A stretch of DNA of 64,000 nucleotides from Cladocopium goreaui (lineage: Eukaryota; Sar; Dinophyceae; Suessiales; Symbiodiniaceae): the NCBI GenBank assembly GCA_947184155.2, contig CAMXCT020001009.1, forward strand, positions 124,339-188,338. The letters run 5' to 3'. A model generated the notes under the pieces. The model was given only the letters and a program-made list of their open reading frames with translations. It ran no database searches and had not been told where the DNA came from. Shown here piece by piece: positions 1-9,199 of this stretch. Position 1 is the stretch's first letter, and the number at the start of each line of letters is the position of its first letter. Both the position numbers and the translations under genes were made by a program.

Positions 1-519
1 CGAAATTCATAGATGCCTAGGCAGGATGCAGAGGGGTGTATAAGGAACTGTAAAAGGACTAGTAACATATCAGACCATCTAAATTTGAGCCGATATTGCT
101 TAGCAGATCACACGAGAACAGTTCGCAAGGGCTTGCAAGTTGATACAACGAAAACATAGTAGCCAGTCAGAAGAAAACGGCATGTGCTGTATAGCATATC
201 TAGGATCCCATAGGTCTAAAGATCGATCTAGTTGGTATGTGACAAGACTTGTATCAGGAAAGTCTCGGTGAGGATCAGGAGTCCGATGCTTTTATTTGAG
301 CTGAAAATTCTGCGGGCCTTCTATCGAGCAGCGTGGCAAGGGGTCACATGCAAGAAGACTCCTCTACTCGACTGCCAGAAATCTGGTAGCAGATATAGCA
401 AGTAGTGCACTTACCATCTTTTTATGTCCTGCATCCTCAGCGTGAGGAAAGAGCCACAGTCTTCGCTGCAGTTCCTTCGGACTGTAGACAGCATGCAGAT
501 GTCAAAGGTCTAATGTCAC
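1..519. other. No gene seen
   Basis: I see no convincing reading frame, RNA gene or repeat in this stretch. It lies downstream of the stop of the first minus-strand gene and may be its 3' flank. Confidence 0.4.
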
Positions 520-1683
520 TCAGGTTTGACTTCCCTCTGTAGCTGGATCTGTGCACGATTCTGTCGGAGCAGCTGAAGCAGCTTGAACCAACTCTTCCTC
601 TTTAGCCGTGGCTTGTTCATGCTCGATCTGCACCAAGTTGCCCACGACTTCTTCCATTTGGGTGGCTGCCTCCATTACGAAGGTTAATAGAGTGCGTGCA
701 TACGCCAGCTGTTTAGCGGCCCGGGCCCGGCCCTCTGTTGCAGGTCCTAGCGGCGGTACCTCACCATGCCGCCACATTGTGACTTTGCTTGTTGTATGAT
801 TTGGCATGGAGGGTGATTGCGGCTCCGATCGACCAGCAAAGGTCGCATTGAGTTTCTGCAAGTCGCGTTCACTGTAATTCCCAGTCGGGTCGAGCTGTTG
901 GGTACTTGTCTGTCCCGTGGGGTCTGTGTACTTCCTCTTGCCATGCAAGTTCTCCTCTCTTCGCGGCATAGACTTTATGGCACTTTTGTGTTCAAAGCCA
1001 GTCTTGAAAGTTTCGTGAGCTGCTGAACTACAGCGGGATTCTCTGTTCAGGGCAATAATTTTGTCCATCACCTTGCCTGAGCTATTGGTCATTTCTGTGA
1101 AGGGCCAGCAGGGCGTGCGATTCGCCAGGATATTGTGTTCATGCATCCGGTCAACATAGAAATGATTCAATTTCTCATTGTGTCGATGGTTCGTGATGAC
1201 AGCAAATCTTCTGGGACTGACCCAAATCCATAAATCCTCCTGAAAGGACTCTGTGGCATAGAAGGGCCAGATCTGCCGGCCTCCCATTTCCACAAAACAA
1301 AAATTGGTGTAGACGTCATCACTGGCTTCGGTATCTATATGACAAAAGTCATGTGACAGCTTGGCGGAACTGGACCCTGGATAGGCCCAGTCCACTGGGC
1401 TCTTCATGTCATCATTGAGAATAATGTTCCAACATTCGCCATTGATGCACATTCTATATTCGTAGAAGGACCATGCATGGAGCTGCTTGGCGTGCTCATA
1501 GCAGCCTTGCTGCCGATAGACCTGGATGCCGTCGTATTCCGCAATATAGGACTCTTTGTACTCAAGTCGCTGGTGTTCACTGTGAGCCTCAGTATCATTA
1601 CTGCCACCAGCTGGGCCCGCTTGGTCAGGCCCAGTCAGTGGGCCTGCTTTTAGCGTGACCTTATCACCGATCCACTGCGCCAT
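520..1683 (-). CDS. Unrecognised Trp/Cys-rich protein, paralogue of the 4179-4988 gene
   Basis: The frame is open from 1806; I prefer the ATG at 1683 (MAQWIGDKV), giving about 387 residues, because the upstream extension is low-complexity and hydrophobic. The central part parallels the protein at 4179-4988: both have W/C-N-G-E-x-W-N-I, then D-x-V-Y, then a PF(Y)A stretch, then W-x-x-x-RRFA(V/I), then a histidine/asparagine motif ending in NILxNR. The C-terminal third is hydrophilic and Glu/Ala-rich, probably helical. A 15-base motif shared by four neighbouring minus-strand genes lies at 1912-1926, upstream of the start. No known family is recognised. The paralogy argues for a real gene; whether it is cellular or from an endogenised virus is open. 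Confidence 0.6.
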   Translation of the reverse strand: MAQWIGDKVTLKAGPLTGPDQAGPAGGSNDTEAHSEHQRLEYKESYIAEYDGIQVYRQQGCYEHAKQLHAWSFYEYRMCINGECWNIILNDDMKSPVDWAYPGSSSAKLSHDFCHIDTEASDDVYTNFCFVEMGGRQIWPFYATESFQEDLWIWVSPRRFAVITNHRHNEKLNHFYVDRMHEHNILANRTPCWPFTEMTNSSGKVMDKIIALNRESRCSSAAHETFKTGFEHKSAIKSMPRREENLHGKRKYTDPTGQTSTQQLDPTGNYSERDLQKLNATFAGRSEPQSPSMPNHTTSKVTMWRHGEVPPLGPATEGRARAAKQLAYARTLLTFVMEAATQMEEVVGNLVQIEHEQATAKEEELVQAASAAPTESCTDPATEGSQT

Positions 1684-1911
1684 GACTGCCCACCAGGGTT
1701 TACAAGGGTATGGCAGAAGCAGGAACGGTGTGCAGGAAGAGAGAGGAGAGGAAACAATCACAGACGAGTGAGAGGGACGGACCAGAAAGTAAACACGAGG
1801 GGCCAACAGTTACGGACAGCAGCAGAGGTGGCAATAGGGGGCAGCCAAAGAGAGGGGAAGAAGACGACGGCAAAAGAGAGGGAAGGCAGAATAGAGAGAG
1901 GGTACTCCCCT

Positions 1912-1926
1912 GACACGTCTTTGGTC
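1912..1926 (-). promoter_or_regulatory. Shared upstream motif, copy 1
   Basis: On the minus strand this reads GACCAAAGACGTGTC. The same core occurs upstream of three other minus-strand genes (3554-3568, 5025-5039, 5978-5992). It sits about 105 bases upstream of the first ATG and 230 upstream of the preferred ATG. It could be a promoter, a 5' UTR element or a segment-end signal. Confidence 0.5.
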
Positions 1927-2172
1927 AGAGGAGTGGGAGCCCTGTACATGGGACGGTGGTTTGAGCCACAGGTATGCGATAGGGTATACTAAGAATGATG
2001 CCGTATCTCTACCTGTCGACATGTACCAAAGTCACGTGTACTCATGAATGCACATGCTGAGCATGCACGCTGCCTTGGCGGAAACACGACTCTCTTTTTG
2101 CCAGAATTATGAATTGGCAATATCACACCTAAGGATGATAAGCATAGTCCTTGCTTCGCGCCAGTTGATTCA

Positions 2173-2517
2173 TCAAAAAAAAGTTAAACAGTGAGTAAGT
2201 TCAGTGTAGCTGTGTTGTACATAAGCTGTGGCAATGTACATTGTAGATGAATCCGTGAGGCCTATTCCTTCACGGGACAGCTGTGCAAGGAGCCCATCAT
2301 CAAGGCGATCTACCGTCTCTTCCGCATCAGGCATTCGTAGGTGCAAAATTAGCAGTTCGATGTTGTCTGCTATCACTGCAGATGGAGGTCTTGCTTCGAG
2401 CGAGGTTGCTCCGATAACTCCATCCACAACGTCTAAGTGCTTCATTTCGTCACCATGGCAATTCCGTATGCGCTGTCTGACTAGGTCTCCGTGTCTAGCG
2501 TAATTGCTTGGAAACAT
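2173..2517 (-). CDS. Small hypothetical protein
   Basis: An ORF of 114 residues beginning at the ATG at 2515-2517, with an alternative internal start at 2445 (MKHLDVVDG). It lies directly downstream of, and on the same strand as, the 2688-3434 gene, separated by about 170 bases. The middle part is rich in Ala/Glu/Leu/Asp and looks helical. It has no separate copy of the shared upstream motif, so it may be a downstream cistron or the remnant of a longer C-terminal part of the 2688-3434 protein. No family is recognised. Confidence 0.35.
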   Translation of the reverse strand: MFPSNYARHGDLVRQRIRNCHGDEMKHLDVVDGVIGATSLEARPPSAVIADNIELLILHLRMPDAEETVDRLDDGLLAQLSREGIGLTDSSTMYIATAYVQHSYTELTHCLTFF

Positions 2518-2687
2518 CTAGTGATCTCAACCGATAACTACTGAGTGGTATTGTTGGATGTGTGTTGTGAGGTATCAACTCTTGAGCAAACGATGGCACG
2601 CGTAGGTAATGAGTGGCACATAAACCATGTTGCTGCACCGATCTGTTATGCGGCAACTCTAAAATCCACAGCCATTTCACTGTTTTG

Positions 2688-3434
2688 TTATAGGAGGACG
2701 ACCTCCGGCGCACTCAACTCTCTGTCGGGACTGCGAATGGCCGCAGTGGGCGGGTCCTGCACGAGAAGACTAAATCTTATGTCGGGAGCCATCATTCTGG
2801 CCACTTCCGCTAGGAGCGTGTTAGGTTGGAGTCTTTGCATCGTTGAATTAGTTCCAACGGCTGCGGTGGTCCAGATGCGGAGGTTCGGTGGCACCCCTGA
2901 CCGTAATAGTAGGAAAGCAACTTCCACTACTGTATCAGCTGCTTGCCGCATGGTTCTGCGGTCCAAGAATCCGCCCAGGGTCGCAGTGATATGTATTGTC
3001 TGAATGATTAACCGAAATGGTCGGGCATCCATTGGCACTGGGGCAAGTCCCGCCTGATCGGTCATGCCTCCATCAGCAGCTGGGACTAAGTAAAGGTGGT
3101 TGACCCACACACCTCGTGTAGACGGGCGACTAAAACCTGCCACTCGGACTATGTCCTCGTACGATGCTGCTAGTGCTGTCAAGAGATGCTGTGTGATGCG
3201 CTGTCCATCCACTTCAACTTGCTGGAGGTCAGCTTCTAAAGTGTTATATATCAACTGCAGTCCATGTGCTTCTTCTGGAAAAAAGGTGACACATCCACTC
3301 TGCACTAGCCGTACTGTGCGCCTGAGGTCTCGTACAGCCACCATAAGGTCTTGCGCTGCTTCCAAGCTATATAAGATCATCTTAACTGGCATAGGGAAGT
3401 GGTGTTCTTCTCCGCGGAGTCGCACATAATCCAT
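2688..3434 (-). CDS. Hypothetical protein of 248 residues
   Basis: It starts at ATG 3432-3434 (MDYVRLRGEE). The N-terminal half is predicted helical, with many Leu/Val/Ala and regularly spaced charged residues; the C-terminal half alternates hydrophobic strands (for example FRLIIQTIHITATLGGFLD) with helical segments. No catalytic motif, signal peptide or membrane span is evident. The shared upstream motif lies at 3554-3568, 120 bases before the ATG. The gene is collinear with its minus-strand neighbours, which suggests one multigene unit. No known family is recognised; a structural or virion-type protein is one possibility but only inference. Confidence 0.5.
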   Translation of the reverse strand: MDYVRLRGEEHHFPMPVKMILYSLEAAQDLMVAVRDLRRTVRLVQSGCVTFFPEEAHGLQLIYNTLEADLQQVEVDGQRITQHLLTALAASYEDIVRVAGFSRPSTRGVWVNHLYLVPAADGGMTDQAGLAPVPMDARPFRLIIQTIHITATLGGFLDRRTMRQAADTVVEVAFLLLRSGVPPNLRIWTTAAVGTNSTMQRLQPNTLLAEVARMMAPDIRFSLLVQDPPTAAIRSPDRELSAPEVVLL

Positions 3435-3553
3435 GGCAGTGCGGGTAGAGAGAGTGGAGGCCCACTATACACAAATATTGCTGTCTTGCATTTATCGTGA
3501 GTGAAGAATGAGATGGCAGTTAGCTGATGTTGTTGTCAGTCAGTTGCAATCCC

Positions 3554-3568
3554 GACACGTCTTTGGTC
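3554..3568 (-). promoter_or_regulatory. Shared upstream motif, copy 2
   Basis: The core reads GACCAAAGACGTGTC on the minus strand. Over about 33 bases around the core this copy differs from copy 3 (5025-5039) at only two positions, more similarity than the coding sequences show. Confidence 0.55.
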
Positions 3569-3569
3569 G

Positions 3570-4178
3570 GAAAGGCAACGTGACCGACATGGTTACTTTA
3601 TGTATGATATGTTGAGTATTGGATCATGTCGGTCATGCCTCTAAGACGACTGTCTCGCTAGGGTATCTCAGCCAGTATGATGGAGGAGATTAGTTATGTT
3701 CCTGTCCCGTTATCACTGAAGTAAACGCCCATCTAATCTTCACACCTTTGACTTAGAGAAGGGCCAAGGACATCAAGCAAGTAACCAATTGTGCACGAGT
3801 TGATACCAGTGAACAAGGATGGACAAGTTAAATGCGGGTTGGGGGTCATCCTGAGCCCTTCGTGAACATTCATTAAATGCAAATACACCGGACTGTCATA
3901 TAACCAGCTAATAGGTGTGTAGGGGATATTGCTTGTTAGGCATGCCAGCTTAGAAGGGATGAAGAACCTGTGAGCAAACACACGCACATGTTCACACTGC
4001 AGTCACCACCAATGTCACAAAGGATGAAAGTGCCCCTACCAGGTGAGCATGTGGTGCAGTTCCCTTAAAGGTTATTTGCGTGATAAGCGAGAATAACCAC
4101 AGGAAGAGATGACCCGTGAGCGCCTCTTTTGATTTGCTGGCAATCAACTTCACCTGACTTCTGCTAAATCGTTGGGCC
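3570..4178. other. Intergenic, no gene seen
   Basis: Short minus-strand frames exist here (for example 3733-3987) but they lack the shared upstream motif and resemble nothing else in the window. I treat the stretch as a spacer between two members of the gene cluster. Confidence 0.35.
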
Positions 4179-4988
4179 TCACAGGTCGGTAAAGATGGTT
4201 GCATAAGCTTCACTGAGGGCATACCAATTTTGCTGTAGTCGGTAGAGTGCTCGGTTAGCTTCTTGGACAAGGTCATTATGTTGCATTTGCAGCACTTGTA
4301 TACCTTCACTGAGTTGGAAGATCCTATCCGCTTCATCTGCATGATTAGGAAACTGGCCTGCTATCGCAGCTTGGCACTCTTGCGAGAGCCGGAAATCAAA
4401 GCACGGTCGATCATCTTCATGGACAGCACTGTTGATTCGTGATTGCTCACTCAGTGCAATTCCTTCTAGGGTTGGCTGCAGTGTTTCAATGCGATTACCT
4501 AATATATTATAAGCATGCATAATTTCTGCAATAATAGCACATTGTTGGGCATTCTTTGCAACTATTGCAAAGCGTCTGGAGTTGGCCCAGCATGCATATC
4601 CGTTGTGTCGCACCTCTGCCGCGAAGGGATAGAAACCACCGTATCCTGCGATATTCAACCAGGCCTGCAGGTAAACCTCGTCACACTCTCGAGGAATGAC
4701 CTTATGGAATCCATGGGGCAGTGTAGCCCCCATCGCTACTGTCGTCTCCTCCGGAAGCCATGTTTCATCTTCAGCCCATAGGATGTTCCATTTTTCACCA
4801 TTGAGCCATGTGCATACTTCCATCAAGTTAAATGCCCTACACTCTATGTTGACATTGTGACATAGCCTATGGATAGGATACTTGCCGCGATGTAGATTTG
4901 TCAGCATATTTGGAGTGCTCTGAATGGTTTCGACGTTATAACCTTTCCAATGGTAGTTCCTCAGAAATGTCATGAGCGCGGTCGACAT
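4179..4988 (-). CDS. Unrecognised protein, paralogue of the 520-1683 gene
   Basis: It starts at ATG 4986-4988 (MSTALMTFL), 269 residues. Residues of roughly 60-180 match the layout of the 520-1683 protein: W-x-N-G-E-K-W-N-I, an acidic patch, D-E-V-Y, a GGFYPFA segment, W-A-N-S-RRFAIV, then MHAYNILGNR. The C-terminal 90 residues are helical and Gln/Ala/Leu-rich, with heptad-like spacing suggesting a coiled coil. The shared motif lies only 37 bases upstream (5025-5039), the tightest motif-to-start spacing in the cluster. No family is recognised. Duplication with divergence implies that the conserved W/RRF/NIL core is the functional domain. Confidence 0.6.
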   Translation of the reverse strand: MSTALMTFLRNYHWKGYNVETIQSTPNMLTNLHRGKYPIHRLCHNVNIECRAFNLMEVCTWLNGEKWNILWAEDETWLPEETTVAMGATLPHGFHKVIPRECDEVYLQAWLNIAGYGGFYPFAAEVRHNGYACWANSRRFAIVAKNAQQCAIIAEIMHAYNILGNRIETLQPTLEGIALSEQSRINSAVHEDDRPCFDFRLSQECQAAIAGQFPNHADEADRIFQLSEGIQVLQMQHNDLVQEANRALYRLQQNWYALSEAYATIFTDL

Positions 4989-5024
4989 GGCTACGAGGGT
5001 GGAGCGTTTGCCAGGTGCAGTCCC

Positions 5025-5039
5025 GACACGTCTTTGGTC
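5025..5039 (-). promoter_or_regulatory. Shared upstream motif, copy 3
   Basis: Same core as copies 1 and 2 (GACCAAAGACGTGTC on the minus strand), 37 bases upstream of the ATG at 4988. Confidence 0.55.
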
Positions 5040-5457
5040 GGAAAAGCACCGTGGCTTGGCAGCTGAGGGAAACCTATACTATGTATGGTAGTGTCAGGCA
5101 ACAAAGTTAGCAACATTGAAGGTAGCACATCATTAGGTCAGCTGTTTTGTCTGAACTATGTCTGAGCCGATAAACTACGTGTACTGGCAAGGTGTTATGA
5201 AATTCGTTACCCTGTATTAAAATTCCAGTGGCTGCCGGAATGGTACAGCTTTAATGTAACATGTCACTCAAGCTGAAAACACTCGTGTTCTTATTTTCTC
5301 AATAGCTGGACAAAATTGCGCTACACGCGGCGTAGCTACCTTGGTACTGGCCAGTCGCTCAGAGCTCAGGAAAGGTGGGAACAGGGAGTTTGGAGGCACA
5401 TCATCATCTTGCTTCTTTTATAGCACTGGCACTTCTCAGTCAATGGTAAAACCATTG
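5040..5457. other. Intergenic, no gene seen
   Basis: No supported reading frame or repeat is seen between copy 3 of the motif and the end of the next minus-strand gene. Confidence 0.35.
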
Positions 5458-5904
5458 CTAAGGTGAGCGCGGGAAGCAGTTCTCTCTCACATCATGTAGT
5501 TCTTCGCCTACATCTGAACTGATCTCAATGCCATCGGGATACACCACTGGGACTAACAGCTCGTTTTGAGCGTATTCCATTTCACGTACGATGTGGGCTT
5601 TGTAGTCAGCGATCATGTGAAGTAAAGTGACTTGCGCTTGAATGTTCTCATCAAGCTTTTCTGGCATTGGTATGTCAACCCAGAATACTTCCCTGGCCTG
5701 TTGCTTCGCCTTGAGCAAATGGTAGTGGGCGGACTGCAAGTTGTCCAATAAAGTACAGCAAGCTGTGTACTTATTAATGACGCGTTTAATATGTAGAAGT
5801 CGTTCATCACAGCTCGATGTATCCGATGTAGCACACGCCATGGCAGGCAATCCGGTAACAAATTGTGTGATCTCTTTGAATTCAAACAGACTAGCACAAT
5901 TCAT
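5458..5904 (-). CDS. Hypothetical helical protein
   Basis: The frame is open from 6033, but it then reads through the shared upstream motif at 5978-5992, so I place the start at the ATG at 5902-5904 (MNCASLFEF), 148 residues. The middle is helical, with leucine-rich and lysine/glutamine-rich segments (LLDNLQSAHYHLLKAKQQA); the C-terminal part is acidic. There is no recognisable domain, signal peptide or membrane span. Its size and helical character are like those of the ORFs at 9272 and 50281, but I see no alignable motif. It is the first member of the minus-strand cluster. Confidence 0.45.
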   Translation of the reverse strand: MNCASLFEFKEITQFVTGLPAMACATSDTSSCDERLLHIKRVINKYTACCTLLDNLQSAHYHLLKAKQQAREVFWVDIPMPEKLDENIQAQVTLLHMIADYKAHIVREMEYAQNELLVPVVYPDGIEISSDVGEELHDVRENCFPRSP

Positions 5905-5977
5905 GTGGGAGAGGAATGTAAGACGGTTGAATTCCGGGACCACAGGAGTCCATTGACTGTTTATGTGAGGGACCCCT

Positions 5978-5992
5978 GTCACGTCTTTGGAC
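5978..5992 (-). promoter_or_regulatory. Shared upstream motif, copy 4 (diverged)
   Basis: On the minus strand this reads GTCCAAAGACGTGAC, with changes at the two ends relative to copies 1-3. It lies about 75 bases upstream of the preferred ATG at 5904. Confidence 0.45.
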
Positions 5993-6029
5993 AGAAGTAC
6001 CCTGTGTAGTCTTAGAAAGGGAAAGTGAT

Positions 6030-6490
6030 ACATACTTCTGACAGGTCCATTGCGTGGTTGTGGAGGAAATTACACCCAAGGACAATTATGGGAGAGAGTA
6101 GCACTAATTCATGAGGTAACTGATAAATTCACAATCTTGGTCAGTTACTGCATAATACCGCTACTGAGGAGCCAAAAGGTGGGATATGCATAGAATCCTC
6201 GACATTCGGTACTACCGATCAGGTACTTAGTTGGAGTGTGGCTCATGGAACAGGGGAGCGCAGACTTGAATAAGACAGGCACAATCAAATTAAACCAGAT
6301 AGAGAGAAGCAACAGGAGGGAGGTCAATATGTAGAGTGCCGTTAGAATCTCGCTACCTAGTGTCGAAGCCAAAGAGGGAGAGAGGAGTAGTGCTCAACTG
6401 GCAAGACAACCCCTCAGTTGACCAGTCATTTTGTCCTCTGCGCTGATGACTCGTTTGTGGCACAAACACACTGTGCAGCGATAAGTCTGC
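6030..6490. other. Intergenic, no gene seen
   Basis: Only short frames without support occur here. The stretch precedes the point where the cluster changes from minus-strand to plus-strand genes. Confidence 0.3.
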
Positions 6491-6745
6491 TCATTCATCC
6501 AACTTCCGCTTCACAGAAATCTGACTCTGTTGCTTGCCGTGCTTTTCTTGCCGCCGACTTGCCTCCCATCTCTGAAAGATTTTGGCTCGATCAATGGCAG
6601 TCAAAGATTTCCGGTCAGCCTGTTCTTCACTCGATTCTCGTGTTGAGACTACGTGATTCCCTTCTTCGTTTGCCAGGAGTACTAGAGCTTGATCGAGCGC
6701 CCTTAATGCCAATTTCAGTTGATTGTCCTCGAGACAAGTCCCCAA
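6491..6745 (-). CDS. Possible small basic protein (no ATG)
   Basis: An ORF of about 84 codons whose upstream part contains no ATG before an in-frame stop, so it is either a fragment or starts at a non-ATG codon. The encoded sequence has an Ala/Leu-rich helix followed by a highly charged C-terminus ending in KRKLDE, which looks like real protein rather than a shadow frame. It is divergent to the 7064 gene. No family is recognised. Confidence 0.25.
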   Translation of the reverse strand: MGTCLEDNQLKLALRALDQALVLLANEEGNHVVSTRESSEEQADRKSLTAIDRAKIFQRWEASRRQEKHGKQQSQISVKRKLDE

Positions 6746-6980
6746 GTCTCTAAGAGGTTCACCGACCTTGCCTGTTCCCCCATGTCATCATTGGGTGTTG
6801 CTACCCTAGACACAAGGTAAGGTGAGACCCGTCGGTCCCGTACCACGTGTGTACCGATCGGTCCGGGAGAACCCCGAGATACCGCACGATCACCCAAGGA
6901 TGTGCGCAAACACAAACGAGGGTGTGACATGAGGAGCAACCCAACATGTCAACACACGCCGACTAGGGGGTACCAAGGTA

Positions 6981-6996
6981 CCGTGTTAATTCACGG
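6981..6996. promoter_or_regulatory. Small hairpin upstream of the 7064 gene
   Basis: CCGTG and CACGG pair around a TTAATT loop; a GGTACC-AA-GGTACC palindrome directly precedes it. Both lie about 70-90 bases before the ATG at 7064. Their role is unknown. Confidence 0.3.
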
Positions 6997-7063
6997 TTCG
7001 TTAGGGACGGGGACCTTCAGCAAATCCCCTGCGCTATACAATAGTTTAACGTCCCCCCAGGAC

Positions 7064-8215
7064 ATGATGGGGCTCATGGGCATGGCACAGGTGATCGCTG
7101 CCATTGCATATGGAATCCGGGGCCTAAGGAGAGAAGAAACGACATGGAGCATGCCAGAATTTGACCCTGACCCAGTCAGCCAATATGAAACCACCATCCA
7201 AGCCGTGCACAGTGCCGCCCGCACCCACACGCAAAGAAGCAAAGGCACGGCGGGACCTGCAGTTGACTATCGCCCACAAGGAGAAGCCCTCCCCGTCATC
7301 TCGGCGGACCTGACCTCCGAATTGTTGCATTGTCTGTCCACGCTCCCAGACCCATGGCCCCTAGCTAAGATCACCATAGACATGGAGAAACCGAGCCAAT
7401 GGGTCTCAAAGTTGTGCAGACTTTATTTTGCTGACGAGTATGCCAAGCGAACAGTTGGGTTGCCCTCGCGTAGGCATGTTCCAGACATCGCGGGTGCACT
7501 ACGAGCAGTTCAAGCCATCCTTCCTAAACTCGAAGTCAAAATGATTGAGTTCTTAGCTGAATGGATGGTAACTCTACTAATGCCAGCCTCGCACGTATTG
7601 GAAGTGAGGGCACCTCACCTTTCCTTTATGATGCTTAAGGAATACTGGTTTAGAGAACTTTATCTAGGCCTGAAAGTCACGGCGTCCTTTGATCGCTCTG
7701 AATCATACACTAGAGTGATCGATGGTCAAGTAAGATGTATCACGCCTGAAGTCAAGCTGCAGAACCTACAGGTTATCTGGAATGTGCAGTTCATCACAGT
7801 CTTTGTGCCGACATGGATGATCCCGCCCGTCTATCATAGCCTGCGCAGAGAAAGCATTAAAACTACCAGTTCTGCAAGTCCCATAGGAGTCCAGTCAGTC
7901 CGTCCCACCTGGTTTGAAGACACAACACCCAGGGACACTACATCCCAGCAACCTCAAGACCCTCAGAAAGAGCAACCCCAGCCACTGCATGGACTGAAGT
8001 TAGTCATCAAAGAAGAGGTGCTACCAGCGACTGACCAACCACAATTCCAGTCACTTGAGCTCCTGGCTGGCCGAGGTCTCTTAGCACCTGACACATGGAA
8101 GTGCAAACGTGCACAAGTCAGCCTTAAAGCAACTATCGATGTCCCAATGTTGGGTACAATCATAGAGGAAAATGGTGACGGACTCCTGGAAGATTCCCAT
8201 ATGCCTGTGGGATGA
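7064..8215 (+). CDS. Hypothetical protein, 383 residues, ending at an in-frame TGA
   Basis: The frame is open from 6902, but the first convincing start is ATG 7064 (MMGLMGMAQV). The N-terminus has a hydrophobic stretch (MAQVIAAIAYGI) that could be a membrane anchor or signal; the middle third is rich in Leu, Trp and Met and looks like a folded domain; the C-terminal part is Pro/Gln-rich and acidic. The frame ends at TGA 8213-8215 but stays open in the same frame through 8548, so this may be one longer gene with a premature stop or readthrough. No known family is recognised. Confidence 0.5.
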   Translation: MMGLMGMAQVIAAIAYGIRGLRREETTWSMPEFDPDPVSQYETTIQAVHSAARTHTQRSKGTAGPAVDYRPQGEALPVISADLTSELLHCLSTLPDPWPLAKITIDMEKPSQWVSKLCRLYFADEYAKRTVGLPSRRHVPDIAGALRAVQAILPKLEVKMIEFLAEWMVTLLMPASHVLEVRAPHLSFMMLKEYWFRELYLGLKVTASFDRSESYTRVIDGQVRCITPEVKLQNLQVIWNVQFITVFVPTWMIPPVYHSLRRESIKTTSSASPIGVQSVRPTWFEDTTPRDTTSQQPQDPQKEQPQPLHGLKLVIKEEVLPATDQPQFQSLELLAGRGLLAPDTWKCKRAQVSLKATIDVPMLGTIIEENGDGLLEDSHMPVG

Positions 8216-8548
8216 CCACTCCACATTGATGGCGCTGTCAGACAATGCTGTATTCACAGAGCTGCGAGCTTACAAGAATTAGATGACATGCTCAAAGAAT
8301 ATGACATGAAAAGGGATTCAGTAGAAATCAACCGTGACGCGCCCCAATGGTCCCATCATGCAGTATGGAACCGAAAGTATATGGAACCGAACCCAGGCTA
8401 CACACTGGAGCAACTATGGGCCGACTCCGAACCTGCCATAAGCAAAAAAACAACCACGTCATATGATGTACAAACAAGTGACGTGCAACGTGCAGTAGCG
8501 GCCATTCAGCACTTCCCATCCCCGTTCCCCCTGATAGCCTCTTCATAA
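8216..8548 (+). pseudogene. In-frame continuation of the 7064 gene after TGA
   Basis: Codons from 8216 to 8548 remain open in the same frame as the 7064-8215 gene, with an internal ATG at 8288. The encoded part contains MEPNPGYTLEQLW, which reads as ordinary protein. The simplest explanation is a single gene interrupted by a nonsense codon; a separate small gene starting at 8288 is the alternative. Confidence 0.4.
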
Positions 8549-8943
8549 GAACACTAGGGACACCGGCGGCCCTAAAAGCCCCGCCGCAGCTGGCGCAAAG
8601 AGCCCTAGAAGAATGGGAACGCACTGTGTGTGAGAATAAGGCAGTGGCAATCCTCGCCGAGATCCAAGCTGGCCGACCGACTATAATCCATAAAGATGGG
8701 GGCGAAATGCTTATTGCCATTGTCCTTGATCGGCCACTGGCGGAAGCGAAAGCATTAGTGGATGACCCTGCGGCATTCACTCGCGAAATGACGCGAATCC
8801 TGCGCGACAAACAAACCCACCCGCTTCTCGCTCAAATGATGAAACCAGCGGCAAGCAGTGATCCACCCTCTGCCGCTGCTGCAGCCAGTGGTGCTAGTAG
8901 CAGTGGAGAGCCTCGCGCTGCATCACACGAGCAGTTCCAGTGA
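8482..8943 (+). CDS. Hypothetical protein with DGGEMLIAIVLD motif; paralogue at 49387-49808
   Basis: The frame is open from 8482 to 8943 without a clear ATG; it overlaps the end of the preceding frame in another phase, so it is probably the C-terminal part of a longer, frameshifted gene. Its core (DGGEMLIAIVLDRPLAEA, then ALVDDPAAF and a charged helix) is matched by the sequence at 49550-49700, where DGGEMLIAIVLD recurs exactly. The last 35 residues are low-complexity Ala/Ser and end in QFQ, as does the paralogue. No function is recognised. Conservation of the core while the linker diverges suggests past selection on the protein. Confidence 0.5.
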   Translation, partial: RATCSSGHSALPIPVPPDSLFIRTLGTPAALKAPPQLAQRALEEWERTVCENKAVAILAEIQAGRPTIIHKDGGEMLIAIVLDRPLAEAKALVDDPAAFTREMTRILRDKQTHPLLAQMMKPAASSDPPSAAAAASGASSSGEPRAASHEQFQ

Positions 8944-9026
8944 GCCACATGAAGTGACGCAGAAACCCTAAATTTATCCTCCGTGCATTTAGTGCGTAAC
9001 TTGCTTTAGGTCGAGAGGGGTTGTCA

Positions 9027-9043
9027 CCATGGGGTACTCATGG
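9027..9043 (+). promoter_or_regulatory. Hairpin downstream of the DGGEML gene, copy 1
   Basis: CCATGGG pairs with CTCATGG around a GTA loop (one G-T pair). Hairpins of the same layout with ATA loops follow the paralogous gene at 49834-49848 and 49916-49930, and TGATGGCC follows both this hairpin and the 49834 one. Confidence 0.4.
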
Positions 9044-9199
9044 TTGATGGCCACCTGCTACAATTGCCTATACTGTCAGCATGTCGGAGCCAATCGGGGA
9101 AGGGAGGCGGTGGGGGCGGATATCTTAATCCTGTTCTGGGTTTTTAATTTGTTTGTGTTCATGTTGTGCTACCTTAATTGTTGCATGGGAGTTTAGTAT

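Noticed and set aside
1684..1806. N-terminal extension of the first minus-strand gene to ATG 1806
   Set aside because: The extension is low-complexity and hydrophobic, has no counterpart in the paralogue, and the later ATG fits better. A signal sequence cannot be fully excluded.
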